Below are positions 34,853-43,323 of a stretch of DNA of 64,000 bases, in pieces. How positions within the stretch are numbered: the first letter of the stretch is position 1; each line of letters opens with the position of its first letter. The position numbers and the translations under genes were made by a program. The notes under the pieces were generated by a model. It was given only the letters and a program-made list of their open reading frames with translations. It made no database searches and was not told the origin of the DNA. Source of the stretch: Pseudomonas sp. GM41(2012) (GTDB lineage: Bacteria; Pseudomonadota; Gammaproteobacteria; Pseudomonadales; Pseudomonadaceae); NCBI RefSeq assembly GCF_000282315.2, contig NZ_AKJN02000006.1, positions 496,001-560,000 of the forward strand. Direction: 5' to 3'.

Positions 34853-35379
34853 CTATCGGCTATACCGGGGCCTGGACGGCCAAGGCAGGTTTGCTGGTCA
34901 AGGACACGGGCGCCGGCAAGCCTGTGACGCAAAGCGCCAGGGTCAGGCAGATGCTGGCTTTGGTGGGTACCAATCCAACTTTGCTGAACACCGCGAAAAT
35001 GGATGAGCAGAAACTGCACAGAAACATCAAAGGTTTCGACCCGGAAAATGTCACCGCCAAACAACTGGGCAATCTCAGCGCCTTCTTGAGAGGTAAAGGC
35101 CTGATTTCCGATATTACGTCGATGACGCTAATGAATGCCGGTGACAAGTTTGACCGGTTTGGGGTTCAGAAAGACCCGGATGCGAAATTCAACGCACTGG
35201 AGTATTTCGCCACGCAACTGGACACGATTCAGAACAACAGTATCAGGGGTGACAAGTACGCTGTCGGCCTGATCCCGGAATACAAGACGGCGATCTACGT
35301 GCTGCAAAATTTACACACTTACGGCAAGGGTAACGGCACGACGGTGCCGACCGACAAGGGCGTCAGCTCCAAGGCGTGA
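34849..35379 (+). CDS. Hypothetical protein, translationally coupled to a short ORF
   Basis: A 176-residue protein that I do not recognise. It has no signal peptide or membrane helix and looks mostly helical and soluble (ARVRQMLALVG, FNALEYFATQLDTIQ, EYKTAIYVLQNLHTYG). GGGAG lies 7 bases before the ATG within the upstream ORF. It sits alone to the right of an AT-rich stretch, and a hairpin follows the stop. Effector-like or surface-system proteins sometimes look like this, but nothing supports a specific function. Confidence 0.72.
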   Translation: MTIGYTGAWTAKAGLLVKDTGAGKPVTQSARVRQMLALVGTNPTLLNTAKMDEQKLHRNIKGFDPENVTAKQLGNLSAFLRGKGLISDITSMTLMNAGDKFDRFGVQKDPDAKFNALEYFATQLDTIQNNSIRGDKYAVGLIPEYKTAIYVLQNLHTYGKGNGTTVPTDKGVSSKA

Positions 35380-35390
35380 CGCCTGATTGT

Positions 35391-35422
35391 CCTGGCCCAC
35401 TCAACGTGTCGAATGGGCCAGG
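35391..35422. terminator. Hairpin between convergent genes
   Basis: Perfect 9-bp stem CCTGGCCCA/TGGGCCAGG with a 14-base loop, 12 bases after the stop of the unknown gene. There is no T-run on either side, so it is only a candidate bidirectional terminator. Confidence 0.45.
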
Positions 35423-35428
35423 CGTCGG

Positions 35429-36424
35429 CTACCGGTCAAGCAACTCCATGACTTCTTCCGGGTAACGTAAACCGGCCGTGGCATTGGCCGGGAATATCGA
35501 TTCCAGCGCTTGCAAGTCTTCGCCGCTGAGCTTCACATCCAGCGCGGCCACATTTTCTTCCAGGTATTTACGCTGTTTGGTTCCCGGAATCGGGATCACG
35601 TAATCGCCCTGAGCCAGTACCCATGCCAGCGCCAGTTGGCCGGCGGTCACGCCTTTTTCTGCGGCCAGGTCTTGCACTTGCTGCACCAACAACAGGTTTT
35701 TGGCGAAGTTCTCGCCTTGAAAGCGCGGGCTGAAGCGCCGGTAGTCGTCTGCCGCGAAATCATCAGGGCTTTTTAGGGCTCCGGTGAGAAAACCACGGCC
35801 CAAAGGGCTGTAGGGGACGAAGGCGACACCCAGACGCTGACATGCGGCCAGACAACCGTTTTCCTCCTGATCACGGCTCCACAACGAATACTCGCTCTGC
35901 AGTGCACTGATCGGATGAACCTTGTGTGCTCGCTCAAGCGTTGTGACCGAGGCCTCGCTCAAACCCAGGTACCGAACCTTGCCGGCTTTCACCAGTTCGG
36001 CCATGGCACCGACGGTTTCCTCGATGGCCACCTGCGGATCGATGCGGTGCTGGTAGTACAAATCCAGGGTCTCGACACCGAGGCGCTTGAGGGTGCCGTC
36101 GATAGAGGCGCGAATGTACTCCGGTCGGCCGTTGACGCCCCGCGCAACCGGATTGCCCGGGTCGCGGACGATCCCGAATTTGCTGGCCAGGAACACCTGG
36201 TCGCGTTTGCCGACGATGGCCTTGCCGATCAGTTCTTCATTGGTGTGCGGGCCATACATGTCAGCGGTGTCGAGCAGGTTGATCCCCAGCTCCAGCGCGC
36301 GGTGCAGAGTGGCCGTGGCTTCGCGGATGTCCACACCCGTCGTGTAGAAATCGGTCATGCCCATGCAGCCCAGACCCATCGCGCTGACGAGTGGACCGTT
36401 TTTGCCCAGTTGACGTGTTTGCAT
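35429..36424 (-). CDS. Aldo/keto reductase (YajO/Tas-like group)
   Basis: A 331-residue NADPH-dependent aldo/keto reductase. Tetrad: Asp52 and Tyr57 ([11 protein letters not shown]), Lys82 (LASKFG), His126 (YYQHRIDP). The C-terminal [13 protein letters not shown] binds cofactor phosphate. Translation from 36502 is possible but the ATG at 36424 gives the canonical [13 protein letters not shown] start. It is divergent from a LysR gene (119-base gap), which is probably its regulator; such LysR/aldo-keto reductase pairs are common and often respond to reactive aldehydes. Confidence 0.9.
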   Translation of the reverse strand: MQTRQLGKNGPLVSAMGLGCMGMTDFYTTGVDIREATATLHRALELGINLLDTADMYGPHTNEELIGKAIVGKRDQVFLASKFGIVRDPGNPVARGVNGRPEYIRASIDGTLKRLGVETLDLYYQHRIDPQVAIEETVGAMAELVKAGKVRYLGLSEASVTTLERAHKVHPISALQSEYSLWSRDQEENGCLAACQRLGVAFVPYSPLGRGFLTGALKSPDDFAADDYRRFSPRFQGENFAKNLLLVQQVQDLAAEKGVTAGQLALAWVLAQGDYVIPIPGTKQRKYLEENVAALDVKLSGEDLQALESIFPANATAGLRYPEEVMELLDR

Positions 36425-36542
36425 AAAATCAGCTCCCTGTGAATGTGGAGTCCATTGTTGACCTCGACAGAAACAAGATAAACCGGCTAAAACTGCTATC
36501 ACTGTTCGTAATTTCTAAATAATCAGCCGGTAAGCAAAAACA

Positions 36543-37469
36543 ATGGACCGTTTTAACGCGATGCGCGTGTTCACTCGAATCGTCGAACTGGGCGGCTTCG
36601 CCAAGGCGGCAGATAGCCTGCAGTTGCCCCGTGCCTCAGTGACCATTCTGATCAAACAGCTGGAGGCGCATCTCGGTGTGCAATTGCTGCAACGCACGAC
36701 GCGGCAGATCAGCCTGACGCTCGACGGCGCGGCCTATTACCCTCGTTGTGTACGGTTGCTGGCGGACCTGGAGGAAACCGAAGCGGTGTTCAGCGCTGCA
36801 CGCAATAACCCCAAGGGACTGTTGCGCGTGGACATGCCGGCGGGCGTGGGACGCTTGATGGTGATTCCGGCATTACCGCAATTTACTGCTCGATATCCCT
36901 TGATCGAGCTGGAAATCGGCTTGAATGACCGGCCAGTCGACCTGATACGCGAAGGCGTCGATTGCGTGCTGCGGGGCGGTGACTCACTGGACGATTCACT
37001 GGTGGCGCGACCGTTGGCGATGCTGGATCAGGTCACGTGTGCCAGCCCCGACTACCTGAAGCGATTCGGAACGCCTCAGTGTCTGGCTGACCTTGAAGGC
37101 CATCAGATGGTGGAGTACTTCTCCAGCAGCAATGGCAAGCGTTATGGGCTGGAGTTCATGGTCAATGATCAGGTTCAGCTCATTGATCTGCCCAAGCAAG
37201 TTTCGGTCAACAGCGCCGATGGTTACCTGGCCGCGTGTGAGGCGGGGTATGGTCTGGTCCAGACTCCGTATTACCACGTAGCCCGCCAGCTGAGCGAAGG
37301 CCGGTTGTGTGAAGTCCTCAGGGCGGTGCCGACACCGGGGATGCCGCTGACGGCGCTTTACCCGCCACACCGCCAGTTGTCCCGGCGGGTGAGGGTGTTT
37401 GTCGACTGGCTGGTGGAGCTTTACGCGCAGCCGGGCAATGACTTTTATCGAAAAGCCTCACGCGGCTGA
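36543..37469 (+). CDS. LysR-family transcriptional regulator
   Basis: A 308-residue regulator. Residues 1-60 form the winged helix (MRVFTRIVELGGFAKAADSL, ASVTILIKQLEAHLGVQLLQ), followed by a type 2 periplasmic-binding effector domain. It is of the group (CrgA/DmlR-like) with TARYPLIELEIGLNDRPVDL. Divergent from an aldo/keto reductase that it likely controls. Its 3' end overlaps the convergent GNAT gene by 12 bases. Confidence 0.9.
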   Translation: MDRFNAMRVFTRIVELGGFAKAADSLQLPRASVTILIKQLEAHLGVQLLQRTTRQISLTLDGAAYYPRCVRLLADLEETEAVFSAARNNPKGLLRVDMPAGVGRLMVIPALPQFTARYPLIELEIGLNDRPVDLIREGVDCVLRGGDSLDDSLVARPLAMLDQVTCASPDYLKRFGTPQCLADLEGHQMVEYFSSSNGKRYGLEFMVNDQVQLIDLPKQVSVNSADGYLAACEAGYGLVQTPYYHVARQLSEGRLCEVLRAVPTPGMPLTALYPPHRQLSRRVRVFVDWLVELYAQPGNDFYRKASRG

Positions 37470-38411
37470 GCGGGCTCTGTTCAGCGCTTCGGCGCTACTC
37501 TGCGTGCTGGCGTTTTGCTGTAAATCGTCATGCAAGTGTTGCATGTGCGGACAGTGCAGGGTGAGGTGTCGAGACTGCGCCCCTCGATGAAACAGTGCGA
37601 GCCACCCTTTACTGTAGTGCGTGGGCATCAGCCCGGTGAAGGTGAAACCAAGGGCCGACAAATTGTGTAAATCTTCGGCAAAGTGCCAGGACAGTTCGAG
37701 TTTGACCGAGATCAGCCAGTGCCTGGGCAGGAGTCGGATTTCATCCAGGAGATGATTGTTCAAGCGCTGTATGAGTATTTCGAACCGTTCATGGTGTTGT
37801 TCAATTTGCATGGGTGGATGGACGCAAGGCGCCATGCCCTGGTGAGTGCCAAACACTGAACAAAGGTGCTGCATGAGCGCGCGGCAACTGTCGGGCCATG
37901 GGATATTGGGGAGCGGGCGTTCGTGCCCTTCATTGATGTGATAACCCATCACCATGGTTTCCCGCAACGGTTCAGTGAGTGGCGAAGCGATGTAGTCGGG
38001 AAGCAAACCCGTGCTGTGGAAACCGATTTTTTCTGCCATGCGTTGAGTGTACGGGTGGTGAGTCACTTGCTTGATCGAAAGGCTTTCGAGTTTCAAGGAC
38101 TCTGAAAGCTCGATGAGTTGCGAACCAAGAAGCGTTGCCACACGTTTTCCCTGAGCGGCGGGATGCACCGCCATGAGCGCCATTTCAGCGGTTAATGAAG
38201 TCGCATCAAGGCACAACGCGGCGTGTCCCAGTACCCGCTTGTCGTCCACCGCAACGACGGATTGCCAGCGGCCCTCGGCATTGTGCTGACTGATCATGGC
38301 CGGCAAGTAAATATCTGGCCTGCCGTAATGATCGCCGTAGATCTCGCGAAGTAACTGGCTGACGGCCTGTGCGTCGGACGGCTGGTAGCGCCGAAAAATC
38401 AACCGGCTCAT
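37458..38411 (-). CDS. GNAT acetyltransferase with extra C-terminal domain
   Basis: A 317-residue protein. The first 150 residues form a GNAT fold: FRRYQPSDAQAVSQLL at the start and the acetyl-CoA loop AVHPAAQGKRVATLLGSQL. The remaining 160 residues are not a standard GNAT module, though LELSWHFAEDLHNLSALGF and TFTGLMPTHYSKGWLALFHR look like the last strands of a second GNAT-like unit. Its ATG shares one base with the stop of the ligase upstream (TAATG), so it is the coupled last gene of the LuxC/LuxE-type operon. It probably acylates an amine or hydroxyl of the pathway product. Confidence 0.82.
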   Translation of the reverse strand: MSRLIFRRYQPSDAQAVSQLLREIYGDHYGRPDIYLPAMISQHNAEGRWQSVVAVDDKRVLGHAALCLDATSLTAEMALMAVHPAAQGKRVATLLGSQLIELSESLKLESLSIKQVTHHPYTQRMAEKIGFHSTGLLPDYIASPLTEPLRETMVMGYHINEGHERPLPNIPWPDSCRALMQHLCSVFGTHQGMAPCVHPPMQIEQHHERFEILIQRLNNHLLDEIRLLPRHWLISVKLELSWHFAEDLHNLSALGFTFTGLMPTHYSKGWLALFHRGAQSRHLTLHCPHMQHLHDDLQQNASTQSSAEALNRARSAA

Positions 38412-39700
38412 TACTCGGGCTCCGGCGAGGGGGCGTCATACACTCGTAAGTCCAGGATCCTCGGTTGTTTGCCGGAGCGGGGATGCAGGCTCAAGTCTTT
38501 GACTGCGCAGGGCAGGACCCGGAACTCGAGCAGCCCATCGCGACTCAGGTCGTCGATGCCGGGGTATTGGGTGACCAGCGCTTCCTGTAATACTTGGCGC
38601 ATTGGTTCGACATTATATGGGTGAGGCTCGGGTACCCATTTCAGACTTAGAATATCCTTGTAACCGGTATGTTCGATCAGTAACTGCCATTGGTCGCTAT
38701 TGGCAGTCCGCTGGACGATCTCGCTTATTTCGCTGGGAAACAGCGACAGCACACCGACTCGTATCCGCTGGCTGTCGGCACTTCGCCCCTTTAGCGCAAA
38801 TTTACGCCTCGGGGTCGCGCTGGGTTCTCGCCAGCAGGCACGATCACCCACCGGATAACGCAGCAGTGGCATGAGTCGACGAGTCAGATTGGTCACCACT
38901 AACAAGCCGGTGCGATCGCATTCCTCGATGACTTCACCGGTGAGTTCATCGACGATTTCCAACAAGGTATGTTGGTCGAACCCCCGGTGTTCACCCAAGG
39001 CACAGTCGCGATCGGAGGCCCCGATGAGACCGGCGTCCACGCTGGCATATCCAATCGAAGCGATGCGAGCGTTGGGGAACACTTCGGCGAAGATTGCCAG
39101 TTGCGCAGCAAACAGGCTTTCTCCTGCATAAAGCAGCGTTTCGACCCCGCACAGCACTTGCCGATGCTGTGCCAGGTACGCGGAGAATCGCAGTAGTTGT
39201 GCCGGCACCCCGGCCAGAACATTGATTCTATGCCGGGCAATGGCGTCTGCCAGTCCATCCAGTTCGACTTGGCCGGTAAACGGGAATTCGCAGATGGATT
39301 TCCCGACATGCGCCAATGAGTGATGTGTGAACAGAAAACTGGCGTAAAGATCTCCGGAAAAAAACAGATTCGCGACCCGGTCACCGTGGTTGAGTTGAGT
39401 CGCGAGACTTTGACCAAACGTACTCACCATGGCGTGCCATTCGTCGCGGGAGTAAACCGAGAGTTTACCCTGTTGGGTCGACCCTCCCGTTTTAAACACC
39501 AGAGCATCATCGACAGTGCGTGTCAGGACCGGCCAGTGTTGCAGGTCATTGCTGTCGGCCCAATAGTCGGTCACGTTGATCAGTGGTAAATCTTTTAAAT
39601 CAGTACTGTTCAGTGGTAAATGTTTCAGGCGTGTGCAGTAGAACTTGGAGTGTTGCCGTACATAAGGCACAAGTTGTTCAAGCGAGTAAGGTAGTTTCAC
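38411..39700 (-). CDS. PaaK-like adenylate-forming ligase
   Basis: A 429-residue ANL-superfamily enzyme related to phenylacetate-CoA ligase/coenzyme F390 synthetase. The phosphate loop is FKTGGSTQQGKL (69-80). ASIGYASVDAGLIGASDRDC and LLRYPVGDRACW match the AMP-binding core, and the C-terminal small domain has FALKGRSADSQRIRVGVLSL. It should activate a carboxylic acid as acyl-AMP and pass it to a thiol acceptor. The start is GTG at 39700 with a weak AGAG ribosome site, 67 bases after the LuxC fusion gene. Substrate unknown. Confidence 0.85.
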   Translation of the reverse strand: MKLPYSLEQLVPYVRQHSKFYCTRLKHLPLNSTDLKDLPLINVTDYWADSNDLQHWPVLTRTVDDALVFKTGGSTQQGKLSVYSRDEWHAMVSTFGQSLATQLNHGDRVANLFFSGDLYASFLFTHHSLAHVGKSICEFPFTGQVELDGLADAIARHRINVLAGVPAQLLRFSAYLAQHRQVLCGVETLLYAGESLFAAQLAIFAEVFPNARIASIGYASVDAGLIGASDRDCALGEHRGFDQHTLLEIVDELTGEVIEECDRTGLLVVTNLTRRLMPLLRYPVGDRACWREPSATPRRKFALKGRSADSQRIRVGVLSLFPSEISEIVQRTANSDQWQLLIEHTGYKDILSLKWVPEPHPYNVEPMRQVLQEALVTQYPGIDDLSRDGLLEFRVLPCAVKDLSLHPRSGKQPRILDLRVYDAPSPEPE

Positions 39701-39767
39701 TGGGTTCTCTTTTTTTATCAGGCGTCTAGGCGGTTAAAAAACACGTTGTGAGTAGCTGGCTGTATTT

Positions 39768-42170
39768 TTATTTTCTGTTATCAATAACCAACGGTGTTTT
39801 CCCGCTGTGTTTGTTTCGAGTGAACGCTTGCTCCATGCACACTTGAACTTCGACAGAGACCAGGTTGGCGTTTACGGCAGTGGCCAGCGCTTCATGGCTC
39901 AGCAATGCGTTGCGAACGTGGTGGATGTCTGCATCCGTTAGAACGTTGAGTCGCTCGACGCCATCAGGGGTGTGGTCCAGAACAATCTGAATGGGCGCGC
40001 CGACGCTATCCTGCAGAGCCGACGGCGAAATGAACACCGTGCCCATTCGCACCAGTTTGCCGTGGCGCTGGAGCAGTTCGAAGCGGGGTGAGTCCAGCCC
40101 GCACGGACAGGCTCCGGGTACCCAGCGACCGGTATCGCCCACGTCATATCGGCGCACGGATTGGCCTTGCCGCGCTCGTGAAGTAAACAGCAGGCGACCG
40201 ATCTCATTGGCCTGAACCGGTTCATCCTGTTCGATCTGCACAATTTCCAGATGCTGGGCATCGCACATCAAGTGAAACACCCCGCTCGCGGTGGCTGCGC
40301 ACGCATGCCCCAAGGGACCGGCGTCGACGGAACCATAGATCGCCGAGCGGATCATCGAGACGCCGCAGCTTTCCATGAGGCTCAGGCTGGTTTGGCCCGG
40401 ATGCTCGCCGCCGAGGAACACTTTGCTGATACCGGCGTACGCGCGGAGCCGGGTCTGTTCGTTGAAGAACAGACGATGCAAGGTGTTCGGCATGCCAATC
40501 AGCACGTTGACACCCTGGTCGACGATCAGTTGGGCGATTTCGCTGAAGTCATCGTCCAGGGGCCCACCCATGGGGAAATGAGTGACGCCCATCTGTTCCA
40601 GTATTTTGGTAAAACTGAGGAAACCTCCGTACAGGCTGCCGCCGTAAAGCAGGTTCATGACCCGGTCCTGTGCAGGATCGAGCCCGGCGGCGAACAGGCC
40701 GTCTGCCGCTGCGCGCATCTGCCGTTGAAAGTCGCGATAGCTGTACCCGGCGAGAGCCGGAGTGCCGCTGCTGCCTCCAGAGCGAAAATACAATTGTGCT
40801 GCGGTACCCATCGGCTGGGTCGTGAAGGCGTTTTTGTCCATGATCGGCGCATGGGCGGTGTCAAGGGCGGGCGGGGCCGGGTCGAGCGTTGCATGGCCCG
40901 TCAGCACATCAGGTGCCAGACTCACCGAGAGGCGGCGACTCAGACGCGTCAACGCGTAGACGCCATCATGGGGCTCACCGGCGTAGCCGTCATGAATCCC
41001 GCCACACGCTGCAATACGGGTAACGCCGGCGTTGACCAGCGCTCGAGCAAGTCCTGGCGTTTCTGTCGCAGAGCAAATCAGTGCGCAGCTTTGCAGGACC
41101 GTGCGCCAGGGCAACAGCGTCTCGGCGATCAAGTGTTGCGGTACGGGTTTGAGCAGCACCGTACGAAACAGCGGCGAAGGCGCGAGCGTCTGATGGTGTT
41201 CCCAGATGATCCGCCACCCGTGGCCGGCCCAGACCTGGCCGGTCTGGTTCGCAAAACAGTAATCCAGTTGCGCCATGGCCGTGCGGGTGGTGATCTCGCA
41301 CGCTTCCTGGTCCGTGGGCACCAGCGCCGGCCAGTGCGACGCGCGACGTTTGAAGGCATCGCTCAAACGCTCGCCCAAGTCCTGCAGGATGGCCGGATCA
41401 TTGCTATCCACCAGCACCCATTGCGGGCTGGAACACGCTTGTTGATCCAGACTGCACACTTCATCCACCAACGCATCCAGCGCCGAAGGGCTGGCCGCGT
41501 CAGGCGACAGATAAGCGAAACTGATCCTGTGCCCCCAATCGATCCAGCGACATCCGGCGGGGATCTGCTGACGTATCGCTTTGAGCGCCTTTTCACCGCC
41601 CCAGGCTGACACGCCATCGGCCTGAGCGCAGAGTTCGGCTATCCAGGAAGTGCCCACGGGCAACACCGCGACGAATTCGGCAAGCCTGGCGGTGGTGTCG
41701 CACTTCACAAAGGCAGCCAGCAATTGCGCAGTCAACCCCGCATCGCTGGCGCTGGGGCGTAACCAGTTGATATTACCGGCCAGCAGGCTTTCGAGAACCG
41801 CGCAGAACGCGAGCATCGGCGCATTGCCTGGCGTCACATGCACCACCAGTCCCAAGGGGTGCCAGCTTTCAAAGTGTGGCCGCTGGTAGTCGATACGTCT
41901 CAGCGAACGGGGTTGCGAGCCCAGTTCTCGCTCAAGCTTCATGTTCAGGTTGCTGCGCTGGCAGAACTCGATCAACCCCTGACATTGATCGTTGTCCAGA
42001 GGCAGGTTCAGGCTGCGAGTCTGTAATTGCGTGGCGAAACGAGCCGCGGCTTCGATGACGGTCTCGCTGTCGATCGGTGCAGAAAGCAACCCGGGTAATT
42101 GTTTTCGAAGGCTGTCGAGGGCGCTTTCCGGGGTAACGTCGTCACGCAGTTGGCCATTGATGAGTAACAT
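39768..42170 (-). CDS. LuxC-type acyl reductase fused to a PaaK-like ligase domain
   Basis: An 800-residue two-domain protein. Residues about 1-420 are an acyl-CoA/acyl-enzyme reductase of the LuxC family in the aldehyde dehydrogenase fold: cofactor element GLVVHVTPGNAPML (107-120) and catalytic Cys246 in LDQQACSSPQWVLV. Residues about 440-800 are an ANL adenylating domain with phosphate loop FRSGGSSGTPA (462-472), SAIYGSVDAGPLGHAC and VRRYDVGDTGRW. The fusion joins carboxylate activation to NADPH reduction to an aldehyde. GGAG precedes the ATG; the stop of the LuxE-like gene ends one base earlier. I recall no characterised protein with this layout. Confidence 0.88.
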   Translation of the reverse strand: MLLINGQLRDDVTPESALDSLRKQLPGLLSAPIDSETVIEAAARFATQLQTRSLNLPLDNDQCQGLIEFCQRSNLNMKLERELGSQPRSLRRIDYQRPHFESWHPLGLVVHVTPGNAPMLAFCAVLESLLAGNINWLRPSASDAGLTAQLLAAFVKCDTTARLAEFVAVLPVGTSWIAELCAQADGVSAWGGEKALKAIRQQIPAGCRWIDWGHRISFAYLSPDAASPSALDALVDEVCSLDQQACSSPQWVLVDSNDPAILQDLGERLSDAFKRRASHWPALVPTDQEACEITTRTAMAQLDYCFANQTGQVWAGHGWRIIWEHHQTLAPSPLFRTVLLKPVPQHLIAETLLPWRTVLQSCALICSATETPGLARALVNAGVTRIAACGGIHDGYAGEPHDGVYALTRLSRRLSVSLAPDVLTGHATLDPAPPALDTAHAPIMDKNAFTTQPMGTAAQLYFRSGGSSGTPALAGYSYRDFQRQMRAAADGLFAAGLDPAQDRVMNLLYGGSLYGGFLSFTKILEQMGVTHFPMGGPLDDDFSEIAQLIVDQGVNVLIGMPNTLHRLFFNEQTRLRAYAGISKVFLGGEHPGQTSLSLMESCGVSMIRSAIYGSVDAGPLGHACAATASGVFHLMCDAQHLEIVQIEQDEPVQANEIGRLLFTSRARQGQSVRRYDVGDTGRWVPGACPCGLDSPRFELLQRHGKLVRMGTVFISPSALQDSVGAPIQIVLDHTPDGVERLNVLTDADIHHVRNALLSHEALATAVNANLVSVEVQVCMEQAFTRNKHSGKTPLVIDNRK

Positions 42171-42171
42171 A

Positions 42172-43302
42172 TCAAGCTCCTCCCAGCAATTCGGAAGCCG
42201 CCATGGCGCAGCTGCGACTGGCGGTGGTGCCGGCGCGTCCGTGCAGCTCGAACCAATCGGTCGTCAGGCCGCATCCGCAATGTGCACCGGGGTGTAATGT
42301 CGCCAGATCGCCCATGACCACAGCGTGAGCAGGGCTTGACGAAATGTACGGGGAGACGAATTCCAGCAAGCCGCGCTGGCCGTATGGCTGGACCGTGAAA
42401 TCGGATGGGTTGCGCACGAAAACCTTCGAGTAAATGGGGGCATGAAAATGATGGCGGGCACATTGGATATAGGGCACGGCATGCTCGACGGCACCGTAGC
42501 CATCCCGACAGCGGGACAGGTCGATACCTAATTGCCGGTTGATTCGGGCATACAGCTCAAGCAGGGGAATCTCTTGGGCTGCCTGGTTTTTCCAGCCGCC
42601 CCCCAAAAACACCAATGACTGAGCGGGAAGCTCGAGATTCGGTGCGCAGGTGTTTTCCATGTGCTGTAGCGCATGGGAAAGGAATGCAGGAAATCCGAGA
42701 ATCCTCACGGGCAATCCCTCGTCGGCAAACTCCTGCAAGGCGCGAATCACGCCAAACAGGTCGAACTCGTGACCTTTACCCGTCCGCCGCAATCCGTAGA
42801 CGACCCGATTGACGGGCGCATAGCTGCAGAGAAACTGGTCGGTGTAAGCGGTGCCCAAGGTGATGGCAGCCTCGGGCTCGTAGCTCAGAAGCAAATAATT
42901 GCAGGGGCTGTGCGGAGTCTCCCAGCCGTAATGCCGGAAAATGTGGCTCACCATGCCTTGAGCCGCTGCCATGCTGCGAAGGTCATAGCGCATGCGACTC
43001 TTCTGGCCGCTGGTGCCGGATGAGGTCAGCTCCAGCGCGCCTTCGCCGGTGGGGCTGAACAACAGGTGACGTTTGAAATAGTTGGCGAAGATCGGCGGCA
43101 GTCTTGACCAGTCATCCAGTGTCTCCAGGTCCTTTGCATCGAGCCCGTTGGCGTTTAGCCAGCGTTCGTAGCCAGGCGTGTGGTGACAATGAAACAGGCT
43201 GATTTCCCCCATCGCCTGGTCGAACAGGCCCTCGGGTACGGAATCCAGGCAATAGGGTTGCGTTAACGCGCAGAGCGCATCGGTGTGGGGTAAATGGATC
43301 AT
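42172..43302 (-). CDS. LuxE-like acyl-protein synthetase
   Basis: A 376-residue adenylating enzyme of the LuxE family. The phosphate loop is LTSSGTSGQKSRMRYD (92-107). The C-terminal GRAGTTASRSCAMAASELL places a Cys at 365, matching the acyl-accepting Cys near the C-terminus of Vibrio LuxE (Cys364). A second motif, HPGAHCGCGLTTDW, precedes it. LuxE activates a fatty acid, holds it as a thioester and hands it to LuxC for reduction. ATG 43302 is preceded by AGG; an in-frame TTG one codon earlier is less likely. It lies between the exporter and the LuxC fusion, in one operon. Confidence 0.87.
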   Translation of the reverse strand: MIHLPHTDALCALTQPYCLDSVPEGLFDQAMGEISLFHCHHTPGYERWLNANGLDAKDLETLDDWSRLPPIFANYFKRHLLFSPTGEGALELTSSGTSGQKSRMRYDLRSMAAAQGMVSHIFRHYGWETPHSPCNYLLLSYEPEAAITLGTAYTDQFLCSYAPVNRVVYGLRRTGKGHEFDLFGVIRALQEFADEGLPVRILGFPAFLSHALQHMENTCAPNLELPAQSLVFLGGGWKNQAAQEIPLLELYARINRQLGIDLSRCRDGYGAVEHAVPYIQCARHHFHAPIYSKVFVRNPSDFTVQPYGQRGLLEFVSPYISSSPAHAVVMGDLATLHPGAHCGCGLTTDWFELHGRAGTTASRSCAMAASELLGGA

Positions 43303-43323
43303 CAAAAGACCTACTGTGTGGTG

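Noticed and set aside
39701..39767. Possible frameshift between the LuxC fusion and the following ligase
   Set aside because: The ligase has its own complete N-terminal region and start (GTG); the fusion already has a full ligase domain, so the two are separate genes.
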